A DNA stretch of 64,000 nucleotides from Mucor racemosus (taxonomy: Eukaryota; Mucoromycota; Mucoromycetes; Mucorales; Mucoraceae), in assembly GCA_027405735.1 (NCBI GenBank), contig JAPEHQ010000006.1, positions 1,240,001-1,304,000 on the forward strand, written 5' to 3'. The position numbers and the translations under genes are program-made. The notes beneath the pieces were generated by a model that had not been told where the DNA came from, searched no databases, and worked only from the letters and a program-made list of their open reading frames with translations. Positions 11,757-22,441 of this stretch are shown in pieces (the first letter of the stretch is position 1; every line of letters begins with the position of its first letter).

Positions 11757-13028
11757 TTACAAGCCTTCTTTGGGCCACATCCAACCAAAGGTATCATCAA
11801 TGTCACCACTTTGAATACCACGATATTCATCATAAAGCTTCTTGAAGCCCTCACCAATTTCAGATTGCTCACCACTACCAATCAAGATTGTTTGATCACC
11901 ACGAACAATCTTTTTAACAGGTGTAATAATAGCAGCAGTACCACAAGCAGCAACTTCCTCGAATTTACCTTCCTCAACTTCCTTCAAAGCAACGGCTCTT
12001 TCTTCAACCTTCCAACCTAACTTTGCTGCGATATCTTCAAGAGAAAGACGAGTGACAGATCTTAAAATTGAGTTGGAGTCGGGTGTGACAAATGTACGAA
12101 CACCATTGGCATCTATAAAAGAATTGTATTGATTAAAACATAAATATCATGCAAAAAAAAACAACAACAACTTACCAGGGTATGTAAGAGCAACAAAATT
12201 AGATGTAGAGAATTCATCAATATAGCTGTGAGATTTGGCATCAAGATGAAGAGTAAGAGAATAACCAGCCTTCTTAGCTTTCATAATGGGACCAAAAGTA
12301 GGGGCATAGTTACCACCTAATTTAGATCCACCAGTACCATTAGGAGCACCTAAAAAAAAATACAACCAAAATTGATTAGATCCCAGTTTTACGCCTCATT
12401 CTAATAAAGACTTACTTCTATCGAAATCTTCAATGACAATGGCATCAACGGGCTTAACACCACCTGTATAGAAAGAACCAACAGGCATAGCAAACACAAC
12501 AAAGGTGAATTCAGGTGCGGCACCCATACCAATGTAAGGTCCACTACCAAAAAGAAGAGGACGAATATAAAGAGATCCACCAGTTTCCTTGGGAGGAACA
12601 TATTCAAGATTGGCTTCAACGCAACGACGAACACCTTCAACAAAGAGTTCTTCAGGAATAATAGGCATAAAAGCCATGTCTGCACTACGAGCCATTCTAG
12701 CGGCATTGACATAAGGACGGAAAATACGAACACGACCTTCAGCATCGCGGAAAGCCTTCATACCTTCGAAACACTATTTAATTGAGGCTGTGTGAATTAA
12801 GGTAATATCTTGTTGAATAATAACCACTATTACCTGTTGACCATAATTGAGACCAGTAGCACACATGTGAACATTCAACATGGCATCAGTTTCCATTGTG
12901 CCTTTACTCCATCCATTTTCTTCAGTCCAAGTATATTTTACATAACCATTGATGTCTCTATATTGAAATCCCATGCTAGAGAAATCAAAGGTAGATGAAG
13001 GAGGTGTAACAGGCTTTGTAACAGACAT
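11757..13028 (-). CDS. Branched-chain amino acid aminotransferase (fold-type IV PLP enzyme)
   Basis: Four exons: 13028-12834, 12773-12416, 12349-12176 and 12112-11757, giving 360 aa. I chose MSVTKPV at 13028, with an A/T-rich leader, over an in-frame ATG 39 nt upstream. Family blocks are clear: CFEGMKAFRDAEG, RIFRPYVNAARMARSA, and SKLGGNYAPTF, which holds the PLP-binding lysine position. The C-terminal AACGTAAIITPV block is present. It transfers the amino group between Leu/Ile/Val and 2-oxoglutarate. No presequence is seen, so the enzyme is probably cytosolic. The motif EFSTSNF stands where classical BCATs have EVGTMN, so side-chain specificity may differ. The downstream neighbour on the same strand is 228 bp behind. 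Confidence 0.92.
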
Positions 13029-13256
13029 ATTTATTGTATTTTTATTTGTTTTTTTAGCTTTATTCAAGTAGAAATCAAAGAAAGAAAATGGTAGAAAAAT
13101 TATACGAGGTGAGTGTTATATATAAATGGTTTTAAAAAAAAAAAAAGGTTTGAATTTGACAGTATTTCATCCAATAAAAGCATTGATGACTCTTTTTAAC
13201 TCACTCAATCATTGGCATATCGGTTTTAAAAACTACCGAGAAAGTAGGGAGAACAT

Positions 13257-14786
13257 TCACAGACTTTCTTGCTCGGCAGTAGTAGTGGGCTCTGGTTCAT
13301 CCGAAATAACGGACTGATAGATTGTGCCAATTAAACTCAATGCATGGATACGATTGGCAAGGTCAGATTTACTACACTTTGCATCACTCAATACCTCATC
13401 ACAAACATCACGCAATACACCTTCAATTTCTAATTTTGATCCCCTCCAAATAGCTTCTAAACCCTGTGTGTGTGTCGTTTTTTACAATAATTCAGTAAAC
13501 TGCATTTAAAATTTAGTACATTAAACATTTTACCTTGGCAGCTGCAGCTTCCTCTAATTTAGCTCTTTCTTCTTCAGATAATCCCTTTTCTTCGGCTTTT
13601 TGTAATTCACCAAAAGTCGATTGTAAATCATATGCAGTTCTTAACGTACCGACAGTTTGACTAAAGATATATCCTTTTTCTCTGATGCTATAATACATTC
13701 CACCTAAACCAAAAGCAGATTTCTTGCTTCCATAGTGATTTGCTTTGGCAGTATAAATATAACCAATGGTATGTAAAAGATCAACACCATGATTCTCGAC
13801 TTTGAGTTCCTCTGCCTCATTTGCAATGTATTTTTTGAATTCTTGTTCGCCTTGGGTATTATATAAATCAAGTTTATGAGTCAATTTTTGACAAAGGAAT
13901 TCAATACGCTGAGCACGAACAAGATTACGTTCTTGTTCGTTGGCTGTCTTTTGGACTTCTCGTTCTGCTTTTTCTTCAGGTGTTAATTCTGCCTCTCCTT
14001 CTTCTGCTGTATCTAAAGCCTCACGCATATCCTTGCCAATTGAAATTTCTCCAATAATGTCTACAAAACTATCACCACCAAATGACTGTTTAAAGAAATC
14101 CTCGGGATCAACTAAGGTATACACAATGTTTAAAGAGTTGTTTCCCAATAATTTTCTAATAAAACTTACCAAAGCCGCCATCAGGCTTAACGCCAATATC
14201 CTCACCATACTCGTTGTATTTTTTTCTCAACTTTGGATCAGATAAAACTTGATGAGCTTCTGATAGTTTCTTAAACTATCGCATAAAAAAAACACAAAAA
14301 TGTTATTGACCCAGTGACTAGAAAAATATTTTTGTCATCATCATACCTTTTCTTCCATGGTAGGATCACCTGGGTTTTTATCAGGATGAAGAATTACAGC
14401 ACGTCTTCTATATGCTTTTTTAATTTCTTCTGGAGTTGCAGTTACTGAAACACCCAAAATCTCATAATATTCATTAGATATAGGGTTTTGATCTATGGGA
14501 AAAAAATTAGTTTAGGATAGTGATAAAATAGCCAAATATATTTACCCGTTCCTCTTTTTCTCGAGGTTCTTGGCTTTGAAGAGCTAGATTTAGATTCTGT
14601 TTGAGGTGTGCTAGTAATAGGCTCGGCCACTGTATATGTATCTACTTGTTCACAAGCCCAACACTTTACTGAAACTTTTTGCCCAACAGATTGACCTTGT
14701 GGATAAAACTCGATAGGAGTGATGCATTTTTTACAAGACGTCTTGATATATGGTTCTGGTTTTCTAGAATCGAATATTTGTACCAT
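13257..14786 (-). CDS. J-domain protein of the Caj1/Djp1 type with N-terminal zinc-ribbon-like region
   Basis: Five exons: 14786-14546, 14492-14347, 14275-14170, 14111-13534 and 13463-13257, 425 aa. The J domain carries the HPD motif ([12 protein letters not shown]) and begins only at about residue 85 ([23 protein letters not shown] in the sequence). It is followed by the DnaJ-X C-terminal region ([21 protein letters not shown], then a long helical part). Ahead of the J domain lies an 80-residue extension with CKKC and CWAC pairs about 28 residues apart, looking like a zinc ribbon, and a Ser/Lys/Arg linker. It would stimulate Hsp70 ATPase; the substrate is unknown. MVQIFDSRK was taken as start; an ATG 15 nt upstream is in frame. 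Confidence 0.9.
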
Positions 14787-14900
14787 TTTTATATTTAACA
14801 ATAGAAAGAAAAATAAAAAGATATATTCAAGTATAACAATATATCTTTTATACCAAGGAACAAACTACTAGCTCCACATCATGAGGAAATATTATAGTGA

Positions 14901-14912
14901 CCCCCCGGGGGG
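14901..14912. repeat. GC-only palindrome CCCCCCGGGGGG
   Basis: Perfect 12-bp palindrome in very AT-rich DNA, in the 203-bp gap between the CNT transporter 3' end and the J-protein start. With one mismatch position it extends to 18 bp (TGnCCCCCCGGGGGGnCA). Confidence 0.7.
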
Positions 14913-14989
14913 ACAAATTTTTTAAATGAAAAAAAAAAAAAAAAAAAAAACTTTTTTTTTCTATCATGATATCGTGTTTATTAGTCATT

Positions 14990-16968
14990 CTATATAAGCA
15001 TACCAGCAATTGAAGCTGATAACCAAGTACTCAATGAGCCACAAATCAATGCTGAGATGGCCAATTGAGATATTTCTCCTGTTCTTGATGGCGCTAAACT
15101 ACCAAGTACGCCTACTTGCATACCAACGCTACCAAAATTTGCAAATCCACACAATGCATACGTAGTGACAATTTGTGATCTTGCAGATAATTGCCCTTTA
15201 TACGTATCTATCAAGTGTTTATAGGCGATAAATTCATTTGACCATATTTTAGTTGCCATTAATCTTCCTACAATAACTAAATCTTTATCATCTGCGCCAA
15301 TGAGCCAAGCAATCTATTAGAAATGTGCTTGTTAATATTTGCAAATACAGCAAATCAAAAATATTCATACAGGCACAAAGAGATATCCAGTAATCAATTC
15401 TAATGTTAGTTCTTTGATTGTCAAGAAATTACCCAGCCATGTCAAAAATGAGTTAATTGCATACAATGCACCTAGAATCGATATAATATTTGCCATTATC
15501 AGTAATGCAATTTTAATACCTACTTCTGCTCCTTTTCCAAGAGCATGAAGTATATTTGCTGTACCATCATCTTTATGTCCTGGTATTTCAGCATTTTCTT
15601 TTGTATCTGGTTCTTCTGTTTCTGGATATCTCAATTTTGAAATTGCCACTGAACATGGAATAGACATGATACATGATGTGAGCAATGCTTGACCCGAGAC
15701 ACCCATTGCAATGTAACCATACAAGACGGATCCAGATATTGTAGCAAATCCTGATGTCAAAATTTGATGTATTTCTGATTTAGTTAATGTGGGAACTAGA
15801 GGTTCTATTAATAATGCATTTTCGCATGCACCCAAGAATGGCTTTTTTTTTTTTGTATTGTTGTTAATTTTTGTGTATACTTATAATCTACAAATGACGA
15901 CTTACCGATGCAATAGCCACAATAGATTCTGCACCTGATATACCTAAAACTGCGATAAAAACAACAGCTATTTTTTTGAGAAGCCATTGTATTGTTCCCA
16001 AATAATACAACATTTGTACAGTAGATGCAAAAAAGATGAGTGCTGGAAAAACATTCAGGGCAAACGTGTTGGCATTGACAGCAGCTGTACCGAATACGAA
16101 CTCTGCTCCGTACCAAGCGTTGTGAAGATATCCTTCGGCAAACTCGGATATCCATTTAAATAAATCATGTCCTACCGAAGATCGAAATACAAACAATGCT
16201 AGTAAAAATTGCATTAAAATAGCAGTGATAACTGTATTCCATTGGACATGTTTACGATGCTAAATGGTATCAATATACCATATATATATATATATATGTT
16301 GAATTCACTGTTAAAATACTTACCACAGAAGATGCAAATGTGCCTAAGATAAATACGAATAATCCAAATAAAGAAATCAACCGTCGAAGTCGAGGAGATT
16401 CTTCCTTTTCAGGAAAAGAAAATACAGTTGCTGTAATGACACAGAGCACAATAAATCCATAAACAATAGTGCGTACAAGGTAATTTGTGCGTTGATGTAT
16501 TAAATTTGACATGCTGTGTATACATCTCTTCCATGGTGTAGTGATTATGGTAATTGGTACATGACAAAATAGTATATAACAAGTAATATAAGCGTACATG
16601 ATGCCCAACACTAATAATTCCTGATTGTATCCTTTTGGGATTTGTAATGCGTAGGCTGCACAAATGAAACCAGTCAAAGCCAACCAAATCAAGGCACTAT
16701 AACAAGTGTTAAATTACATAAAAACTTGATTATATATATTTTCTAGTATTTACTGTATATAAATCCTATAACGATAAGTATAACTAGTGTATTTATTCTT
16801 TGGTTTTTCAGTACTATTTCTATTACAATTATCGCTATCAAATGATGAATTGCAGTGTTGATCTGGTTCAGATTTTATGTCAATCGCATGCATATAATAG
16901 GGTGAATTATTTTCTTCATCAGTTGTATGGAATACTGAGATTGGGGATTCTGTATTCTCTTTTTGCAT
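14990..16968 (-). CDS. Concentrative nucleoside transporter (CNT family)
   Basis: Five exons: 16968-16754, 16696-16324, 16259-15906, 15841-15371 and 15313-14990, 578 aa. A hydrophilic acidic N-terminus of about 70 residues precedes many membrane segments. The CNT signature region is visible: HDLFKWISEFAEGYL, NVFPALIFFASTVQMLYYLG, then ISGAESIVAIASPFLGACENALLIEP (split here across two exons) and FATISGSVLYGYIAMGV, with GFANFGSVGMQVGVLGSLAP near the C-terminus. It imports nucleosides with H+ or Na+ across the plasma membrane. It is oriented in tandem with the J-protein and aminotransferase, with no sign of joint function. Confidence 0.93.
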
Positions 16969-17896
16969 ATCTTGTTTTGCCCCTCGTATAAATATAATTG
17001 AAACAAAAAAAAAGAAGCAAAAAAAAAGGGTGGTTTCTTTTGATCAGCATGATTTTAAAATTTCTTTCCAGACTTAAATAGTTAATAGTATTATGATTGA
17101 TTATACAGAGTACATAAGACTGCAGCTTATCTGAATCATTTTAGACCAATATCGGTCCGTGAGTATTGCCAAATGTTGAAGGAAATTCCTCTTTCTGCAG
17201 GTTAATTAATCTCAGTTGAAAAATTCAGACCATATGAAATGTATTAATAGTGAGAGAAAATTGCGTTCAGTCAACACTTTTTCAGAATAAAAAAGTAAAA
17301 ATACCATCACATATTTATATGCATCCGTGATGTACACAGCGCTTCTCCTGCAATTTTAAATTATCATCCCCTTGTAACAAAATTCTTTAAAGTGTTGGCG
17401 TACATGAAAAATAGCAAAAAAAAGCCGCTCATTTTATTGAAATACCTTCGAATATATGAAATATCAATTGCATAATATTAAGTTCAAGTATATCACAAAC
17501 ATGTATATGCTGCTTTTTTTTGAAAATAGATTTATGTAAATCACTACAAACTGTACACAAACAACAACAACAACAACAACAAAGTTTGATGCAGGGACCT
17601 TTAATATATTATAAAAGAAAAAAAAAACTTGTTGTTTATTTATTCAATTGAAAGGTAAAGAGGTAATGGCGAAGAGGGTAAATTAGGAGGTAATATTATT
17701 AATGGTAAAAAGGAGGAATAATGGTATTTAAGGCATATCATATTATAATATACCATAAAATCCATAGGGTTGTAATAGTAGTAATAGTAGTAGTAGTAAT
17801 AGTAGTAGTTGTAGTAGTAGTAGTTGTAATAATAGTAAATAGTAAATAGTATTAGGTTGTAGTAATACACACGTTATATAAAAAATATATAACAAA
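16969..17896. other. Intergenic: promoter of CNT gene and 3' region of Sec2-like gene
   Basis: AT-rich with no supported gene. It contains an (AAC)n run near 17560-17581 and a degenerate TAG trinucleotide tract at about 17769-17852, which produces a spurious Tyr-rich reading frame on the minus strand. The TAG tract lies just 3' of the Sec2-like stop codon. Confidence 0.65.
17769..17852. repeat. Degenerate (TAG)n microsatellite
   Basis: Runs of tagtag with interspersed taa and ttg units over roughly 80 bp, within the probable 3' UTR of the Sec2-like gene. Confidence 0.8.
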
Positions 17897-19564
17897 TCAA
17901 GAGCAAGAAGATGATGCGGATGTCCTTGGTGATTCTACAGTTGAAATAGTAATAGATGATTCTGTTGAACTGGATAATCTTTCAATTGTAGATTCAGAAA
18001 GTAATATGACATTATGGTTGATATCCTCACCATGGAAAGCCATGGCAATTTTCTCATGATGTATACCACAATTTTGTAGCATATTTGGAAGAGCCCCCAT
18101 TCTATATAGTTTACAAGAATCAGTACAATTAAAAACCGCAACACAATTTAACCTACTATACCTGGCAAGAAACATTTGTAACCGAAGTCGTATAGATTGT
18201 TGATATAACTCATGAAGTGATCTATGCTTATATACACCAGCACGGAGATGTCTTATAAATAGGTAGAATTCAATGACAGCCTGTAGTCTATCTCGGCAGT
18301 AGCGATCAATACAAGCCCATTCATCAAAATATGATATTCTAAATCTATATTTCAGTTCTTCTTGTCTAGAAGATTTATGTACATCTCTACCACATGCCTG
18401 ACAACCTAAAAATACCGATGAAGTTGTGAATCTTTCCCAAAGTGTAGCAGAAGCTTCTTCTTTTAATTGACGTGTCGCTTGTTCAGTTACAAATCCTTCT
18501 GGGCACTCCTCTACAAAACATGTTTTCACCAATATAGCATCCATAATTTTTTTACTTGATATTTTGGGATTTGGTCCAAACCTTAAACATGGTTCAATAT
18601 CATCACGAACGCAATATCTCATGTATTTTAGTGAATGCAATTTGCGTAAAGGTGTTTTATGAACTAGTTGAATGAAATCATTTAAATCTTCCAAAGCACC
18701 TTGATCTTCTAATGTGTCCATATGAAGACCCAAGTCTAATCCATGCATTAAAATTGTCTCTACTTGAGCACGAGTATAAGTATCAATCACGTTACTTTCT
18801 GTGAGTGTATTACAATCTTCTATTTGTGATGAATTAGGTGACTGAGGTGATTGAGGTTGTTCATCTACTGAGTAAACATGATTACTGTCTTCCATTTTAT
18901 TTCGTATTTGTGTTAATTGAACTGAAGCATCTTTTAGAGCTGATTGTGCATCTTCAAGTTCTTGTTGTAATTGACTATTTTTAGTTTTAATAACTTGCTG
19001 TTCTGCTTTTTCAATTGTAATCATGCTGTTTGCTTCTTCAAATAGTTTTGTTGTTAAATCTTCAAGTTCTTTCTTTACATTTTCTTTGGACTGTTGGATA
19101 TCATTTACTTGCGATGTTTCTTCTTTACATTTTACTTCTAATACTTTTAAATCGTGTTCTAATGACTGAATGCCTAAACATGTTGTTTCAATATTTTGCT
19201 GTCTTTCTGTTAAGTTTGTCTCTAATTGTATTCTTTTTGAGTTTAATTCATCCCTTTCATAACGTAAAGTTGCTCTTTGTTGCTGTAAAGAATGAAGCTG
19301 AGTTTTGGTTTCATTATATTCAGTCTGTACAGATTCAAATAATAGCTCGTTTTTACAATGTAAACATTCAAAGTTTGAAGAAATGTTATGACATTGACAA
19401 ACAAGCGATTTTAATGAAATAACTGGACTATTTGTTGATGTTGTGCTATTACTACTATCTTGATACGTTTTATCCAACACAACAGATGGTATCATTTCAT
19501 CTGGTTTTATATTGATGTTCAAATTTAAAACTTGTTGCTCTGTTGTCGTAGTTTCTGTTGCCAT
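17897..19564 (-). CDS. Sec2/Rabin-type Rab guanine-nucleotide exchange factor
   Basis: Single exon, 555 aa, start MATETTTT. An N-terminal Cys/His cluster (VCQCHNISSNFECLHC) precedes a long parallel coiled coil (about residues 80-225) containing KKELEDLTTKLFEEANSMI, which corresponds to the Sec2p/Rabin8 GEF core that opens Sec4/Rab8. The C-terminal half (AILVKTCFVEECPEG, FLGCQACGRDVHKSSRQ, CIDRYCRDRLQAVIEFYLFIRHLRAG) resembles the conserved C-terminal region of fungal Sec2-like proteins. The expected role is to activate the exocytic Rab on post-Golgi vesicles during polarised growth. It is divergently arranged with the FCP1-like gene. Confidence 0.85.
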   Translation of the reverse strand: MATETTTTEQQVLNLNINIKPDEMIPSVVLDKTYQDSSNSTTSTNSPVISLKSLVCQCHNISSNFECLHCKNELLFESVQTEYNETKTQLHSLQQQRATLRYERDELNSKRIQLETNLTERQQNIETTCLGIQSLEHDLKVLEVKCKEETSQVNDIQQSKENVKKELEDLTTKLFEEANSMITIEKAEQQVIKTKNSQLQQELEDAQSALKDASVQLTQIRNKMEDSNHVYSVDEQPQSPQSPNSSQIEDCNTLTESNVIDTYTRAQVETILMHGLDLGLHMDTLEDQGALEDLNDFIQLVHKTPLRKLHSLKYMRYCVRDDIEPCLRFGPNPKISSKKIMDAILVKTCFVEECPEGFVTEQATRQLKEEASATLWERFTTSSVFLGCQACGRDVHKSSRQEELKYRFRISYFDEWACIDRYCRDRLQAVIEFYLFIRHLRAGVYKHRSLHELYQQSIRLRLQMFLARYSRLNCVAVFNCTDSCKLYRMGALPNMLQNCGIHHEKIAMAFHGEDINHNVILLSESTIERLSSSTESSITISTVESPRTSASSSCS

Positions 19565-19856
19565 GGTAACAAAAAAATTCAGGAGCAGGTTATATTGGAA
19601 AAGATGTAAAAAGGGAAAGAAGAAATAAAAGGAAAGAAAGGATAATCTATTTTTTTTGTATCATCCAAAGGGGATAAATGACGCATCTTTATTTGTGCAC
19701 TACCCAACTCGAAAAAAAAAACAATCCCCCTATTTCAAGAGTATATATAAAATTATAAGCTTTTCTTTTTTTATTATTATTTTCAAACGACGGTATTCGA
19801 GCAAAACACTCCACTCAAACGTCGGTAAAAAATTTTCTGCTCCTTTCAACACCAAA

Positions 19857-20633
19857 ATGTCAAAAAAATTACTATTTAAACCAAAGAAAGCCTATCTGGA
19901 TACAGTTAAAATTGAATCGATCAAGCTAAAAAGTCCACTGAAAAACCAGTTACTGATACTAGACTTAAATGGCACCTTGGTATCAAGAGTAAAAGGCAAT
20001 AAATCCATGTATGTACGCCCATACAGTCAGCAATTCCTCGATTATATATTCAATAACTTCAATGTCATGTTATGGTCCAGCGCTCAACCTCATTCCGTCA
20101 ATAATATGTGCCGTCTGTTTGGAAAACACAAGGAAAAACTCTCGGTTATTTGGGATCGCACAAGCTTTGGATTATCAAAATCAGATTACAACCGCAAAGT
20201 AGTTACTATCAAAAATCTGGACAAGGTTTGGCAGCATTTTCAAGGCCAATACGATGCTACAAACACAATATTGCTCGATGATTCACCTTTAAAAGCCCAA
20301 TTGCAACCTTATAACTGTGTTCATCCTAGTGAATTTGAACATGGTTCATCAGCATTTGTTTCGAGCGGCGAATCTGAACTCTTACATGTTTTAAATTATT
20401 TAAAACTTTTACAATTTCAGAGCAACGTGGCAAATTACATCCGCCATCATCCTTACAATACATTGGAAAACGATCCTCTTGAAAATACACACCAATTGGA
20501 ATATTACCTATTTACCGATGATTACGATAAAATGGGTAAAATTGTAGATCTGCAGCAGCAAAAAAAGAAAAGCAGTATGAATAATTCTACTGATGTATTA
20601 ATAACAAACATGTCCAATTTAAAGCTAGAATAA
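19857..20633 (+). CDS. FCP1/NIF-type HAD-fold protein with DLNGT motif
   Basis: Intronless, 258 aa from ATG at 19857 (context accaaaATG). The same frame is open for 67 more codons upstream, but that part is low-complexity and I treat it as leader; a longer, possibly organelle-targeted form cannot be excluded. Features: LLILDLNGTLVSR (motif I), VMLWSSAQPHSVNN (motif II region), and TILLDDSPLKAQLQPYN (motif III/IV). FCP1/SCP phosphatases use DxDxT; here the second Asp is Asn (DLNGT), so the general acid may be missing or supplied differently. The C-terminal 60 residues are polar. The substrate is unknown. Confidence 0.85.
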   Translation: MSKKLLFKPKKAYLDTVKIESIKLKSPLKNQLLILDLNGTLVSRVKGNKSMYVRPYSQQFLDYIFNNFNVMLWSSAQPHSVNNMCRLFGKHKEKLSVIWDRTSFGLSKSDYNRKVVTIKNLDKVWQHFQGQYDATNTILLDDSPLKAQLQPYNCVHPSEFEHGSSAFVSSGESELLHVLNYLKLLQFQSNVANYIRHHPYNTLENDPLENTHQLEYYLFTDDYDKMGKIVDLQQQKKKSSMNNSTDVLITNMSNLKLE

Positions 20634-20848
20634 AATCCAATCAAATTAGCACGTATATTTATTGGCTGGTTAAAATAGCTTTATCTCAGAGTCCTATTCA
20701 ATATACATATCTCTTTTCAGTTACACACATGTTAAAAATAGGGGATCAGATAACCATATATAAACCAGGATTGATTTATCTTGTTAAGTATCTTTCCTCT
20801 CTTTCTTTTTTTTATATAACATTTAATTAGATACATACACTACAACAA

Positions 20849-22441
20849 ATGTTGTATCTAACAAATGATTTGGGTTTACTGCCCTTCTTTTTACCATTCG
20901 GTATCATTGGATTTTATAGATATCTTTGGTTTTTCATAAAAGTAACTGCTTGGCTAGTGTACAGACCAAGATTACCAAAAGAAAATCCAACATATACAGG
21001 GGAAAGAGATGTTACAATTATTGTACCAACTATCGATGCAGGTGAAGAGTTTAAAATTGCTGCAAAGAGTTGGTTAGCATGCAATCCAAAAGAAATCATT
21101 ATCATTACCGAAACAAAAATGAGAGGACCATTACAAGAATTAGCTGATAGTGTTAATCCAGAAAAGATTCGTGTGTTGACTGTACCAAGAGCAAATAAAA
21201 GACTTCAAATGGTAGCTGGTGTCAATGCTACTAATAGTGAAATTATTGTATTTGCTGATGATGATGCTATTTGGAAACCTACAATGTTGGAATATATCCT
21301 TGCTTGTTTTGAAGATTTAAAGATGGGTGGTGTTGGTACAAGTCAAACTGTTCATGCTGTTGATCCTAAAGGGCATCAAACTCTTTGGGAGATCCTTGCT
21401 GGTTTTAGATTAACAAGTCGTAATATTGAAATTGCCGCTTCCACTCATATTGATGGTGGTATCTGTTGTCTTTCTGGTCGTACTGCAGCTTATCGTACTT
21501 TGATCCTCAAGGACCCTGCTTTCCAATATTGCTTTACAAATGATCTTTGGTTGGGTAAATACCCATTGAATTCTGGTGATGATAAATTTTTGACACGTTG
21601 GATGGTATCACATGGTTGGAATACTTATGCTCAGATTTGTAAAGAAGCTGAACTCTATTCTACATTCAAGAATAATTGGAGATTTGTCAAGCAAGTGCTT
21701 CGTTGGACTCGTAATACCTGGCGTTCTGATTTCAGATCATTGTTTACTGAACGTTATATTTGGAGTAGACATCCTTTTGTTGCATTCACAATGATTGATA
21801 AAATCTTTAATCCTTTGACTTTATTGTCAGGTCCTATTCTTGTTGGTGTGTTTGCTTCTCTTCAAGAGCAAAGGGCTGGCCCTACAAATCCGCCTTTACC
21901 CGGTTGGAATATTGCCATCTCGTATATCATTTGGTTATTGTTAACTAGATTTATTAAATTGATACCTCATTTTGTCAAAAGACCTCAAGATGTCTGGGTG
22001 TTACCTGCATGGTTATTGTTCAATTACTATTTCGCAATCATGAAGATTTATGCATTATTCACATTGCACGAAGTTGGTTGGGGTACTCGTGCCGGTATTG
22101 GTAATGAATTAGCTGCTGATATTGGTAAAGACGAAGAAAAAGGACCTTTTGAAAATAACAATGATATCAAAATTGAAATGAGTCAAATGGATCCTAACGA
22201 GCATGAGCAGCAACAAAGAAATGATATTCAAAGCTATTATCATCAAGACCCTCCTTACGAAGATCCTTTCTTTTCAGAACAAGACATGTTGGAAGTATCT
22301 CGGAATCACCATACAGAAATGGGTGTAGATGGTTCATTTGCTCCTATTTCGTCAACATCCCCTTACAGCAATACATCTAATAATAATAACAATAATAATA
22401 CAAACATTCATCACCATGATGGCACCCCATCTTTATTATAA
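20849..22441 (+). CDS. GT2 polysaccharide synthase, Cps1-like
   Basis: Intronless, 530 aa. An N-terminal membrane segment (about residues 9-33) is followed by a GT-A domain: VTIIVPTIDAGEEF, the metal-binding ADDDAIW near residue 137, SGDDKFLTRW near 242 and the processive-synthase QVLRWTRN near 281 (a QxxRW-type motif). Two or three C-terminal membrane spans follow, then a hydrophilic His/Asn/Gln-rich tail. This is the layout of the fungal type-2 glycosyltransferases related to Cryptococcus Cps1 (hyaluronan synthase) and hyphal GT2 enzymes. It probably extrudes a cell-surface polysaccharide; the polymer cannot be told from sequence. Confidence 0.9.
   Translation: MLYLTNDLGLLPFFLPFGIIGFYRYLWFFIKVTAWLVYRPRLPKENPTYTGERDVTIIVPTIDAGEEFKIAAKSWLACNPKEIIIITETKMRGPLQELADSVNPEKIRVLTVPRANKRLQMVAGVNATNSEIIVFADDDAIWKPTMLEYILACFEDLKMGGVGTSQTVHAVDPKGHQTLWEILAGFRLTSRNIEIAASTHIDGGICCLSGRTAAYRTLILKDPAFQYCFTNDLWLGKYPLNSGDDKFLTRWMVSHGWNTYAQICKEAELYSTFKNNWRFVKQVLRWTRNTWRSDFRSLFTERYIWSRHPFVAFTMIDKIFNPLTLLSGPILVGVFASLQEQRAGPTNPPLPGWNIAISYIIWLLLTRFIKLIPHFVKRPQDVWVLPAWLLFNYYFAIMKIYALFTLHEVGWGTRAGIGNELAADIGKDEEKGPFENNNDIKIEMSQMDPNEHEQQQRNDIQSYYHQDPPYEDPFFSEQDMLEVSRNHHTEMGVDGSFAPISSTSPYSNTSNNNNNNNTNIHHHDGTPSLL

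Noticed and set aside
12401..12745. Leu/Val-rich 114-aa ORF on the minus strand
   Set aside because: Alternative frame of the aminotransferase exon 12416-12773.
17640..17870. Tyr-rich ORF on the minus strand
   Set aside because: Produced by the TAG/TAA trinucleotide microsatellite in the 3' region of the Sec2-like gene.
19656..19856. 67-codon N-terminal extension of the FCP1-like protein
   Set aside because: The sequence is low-complexity with a run of Phe/Ile from a T-rich promoter; the ATG at 19857 has a better context and starts right before conserved sequence. Not fully excluded.
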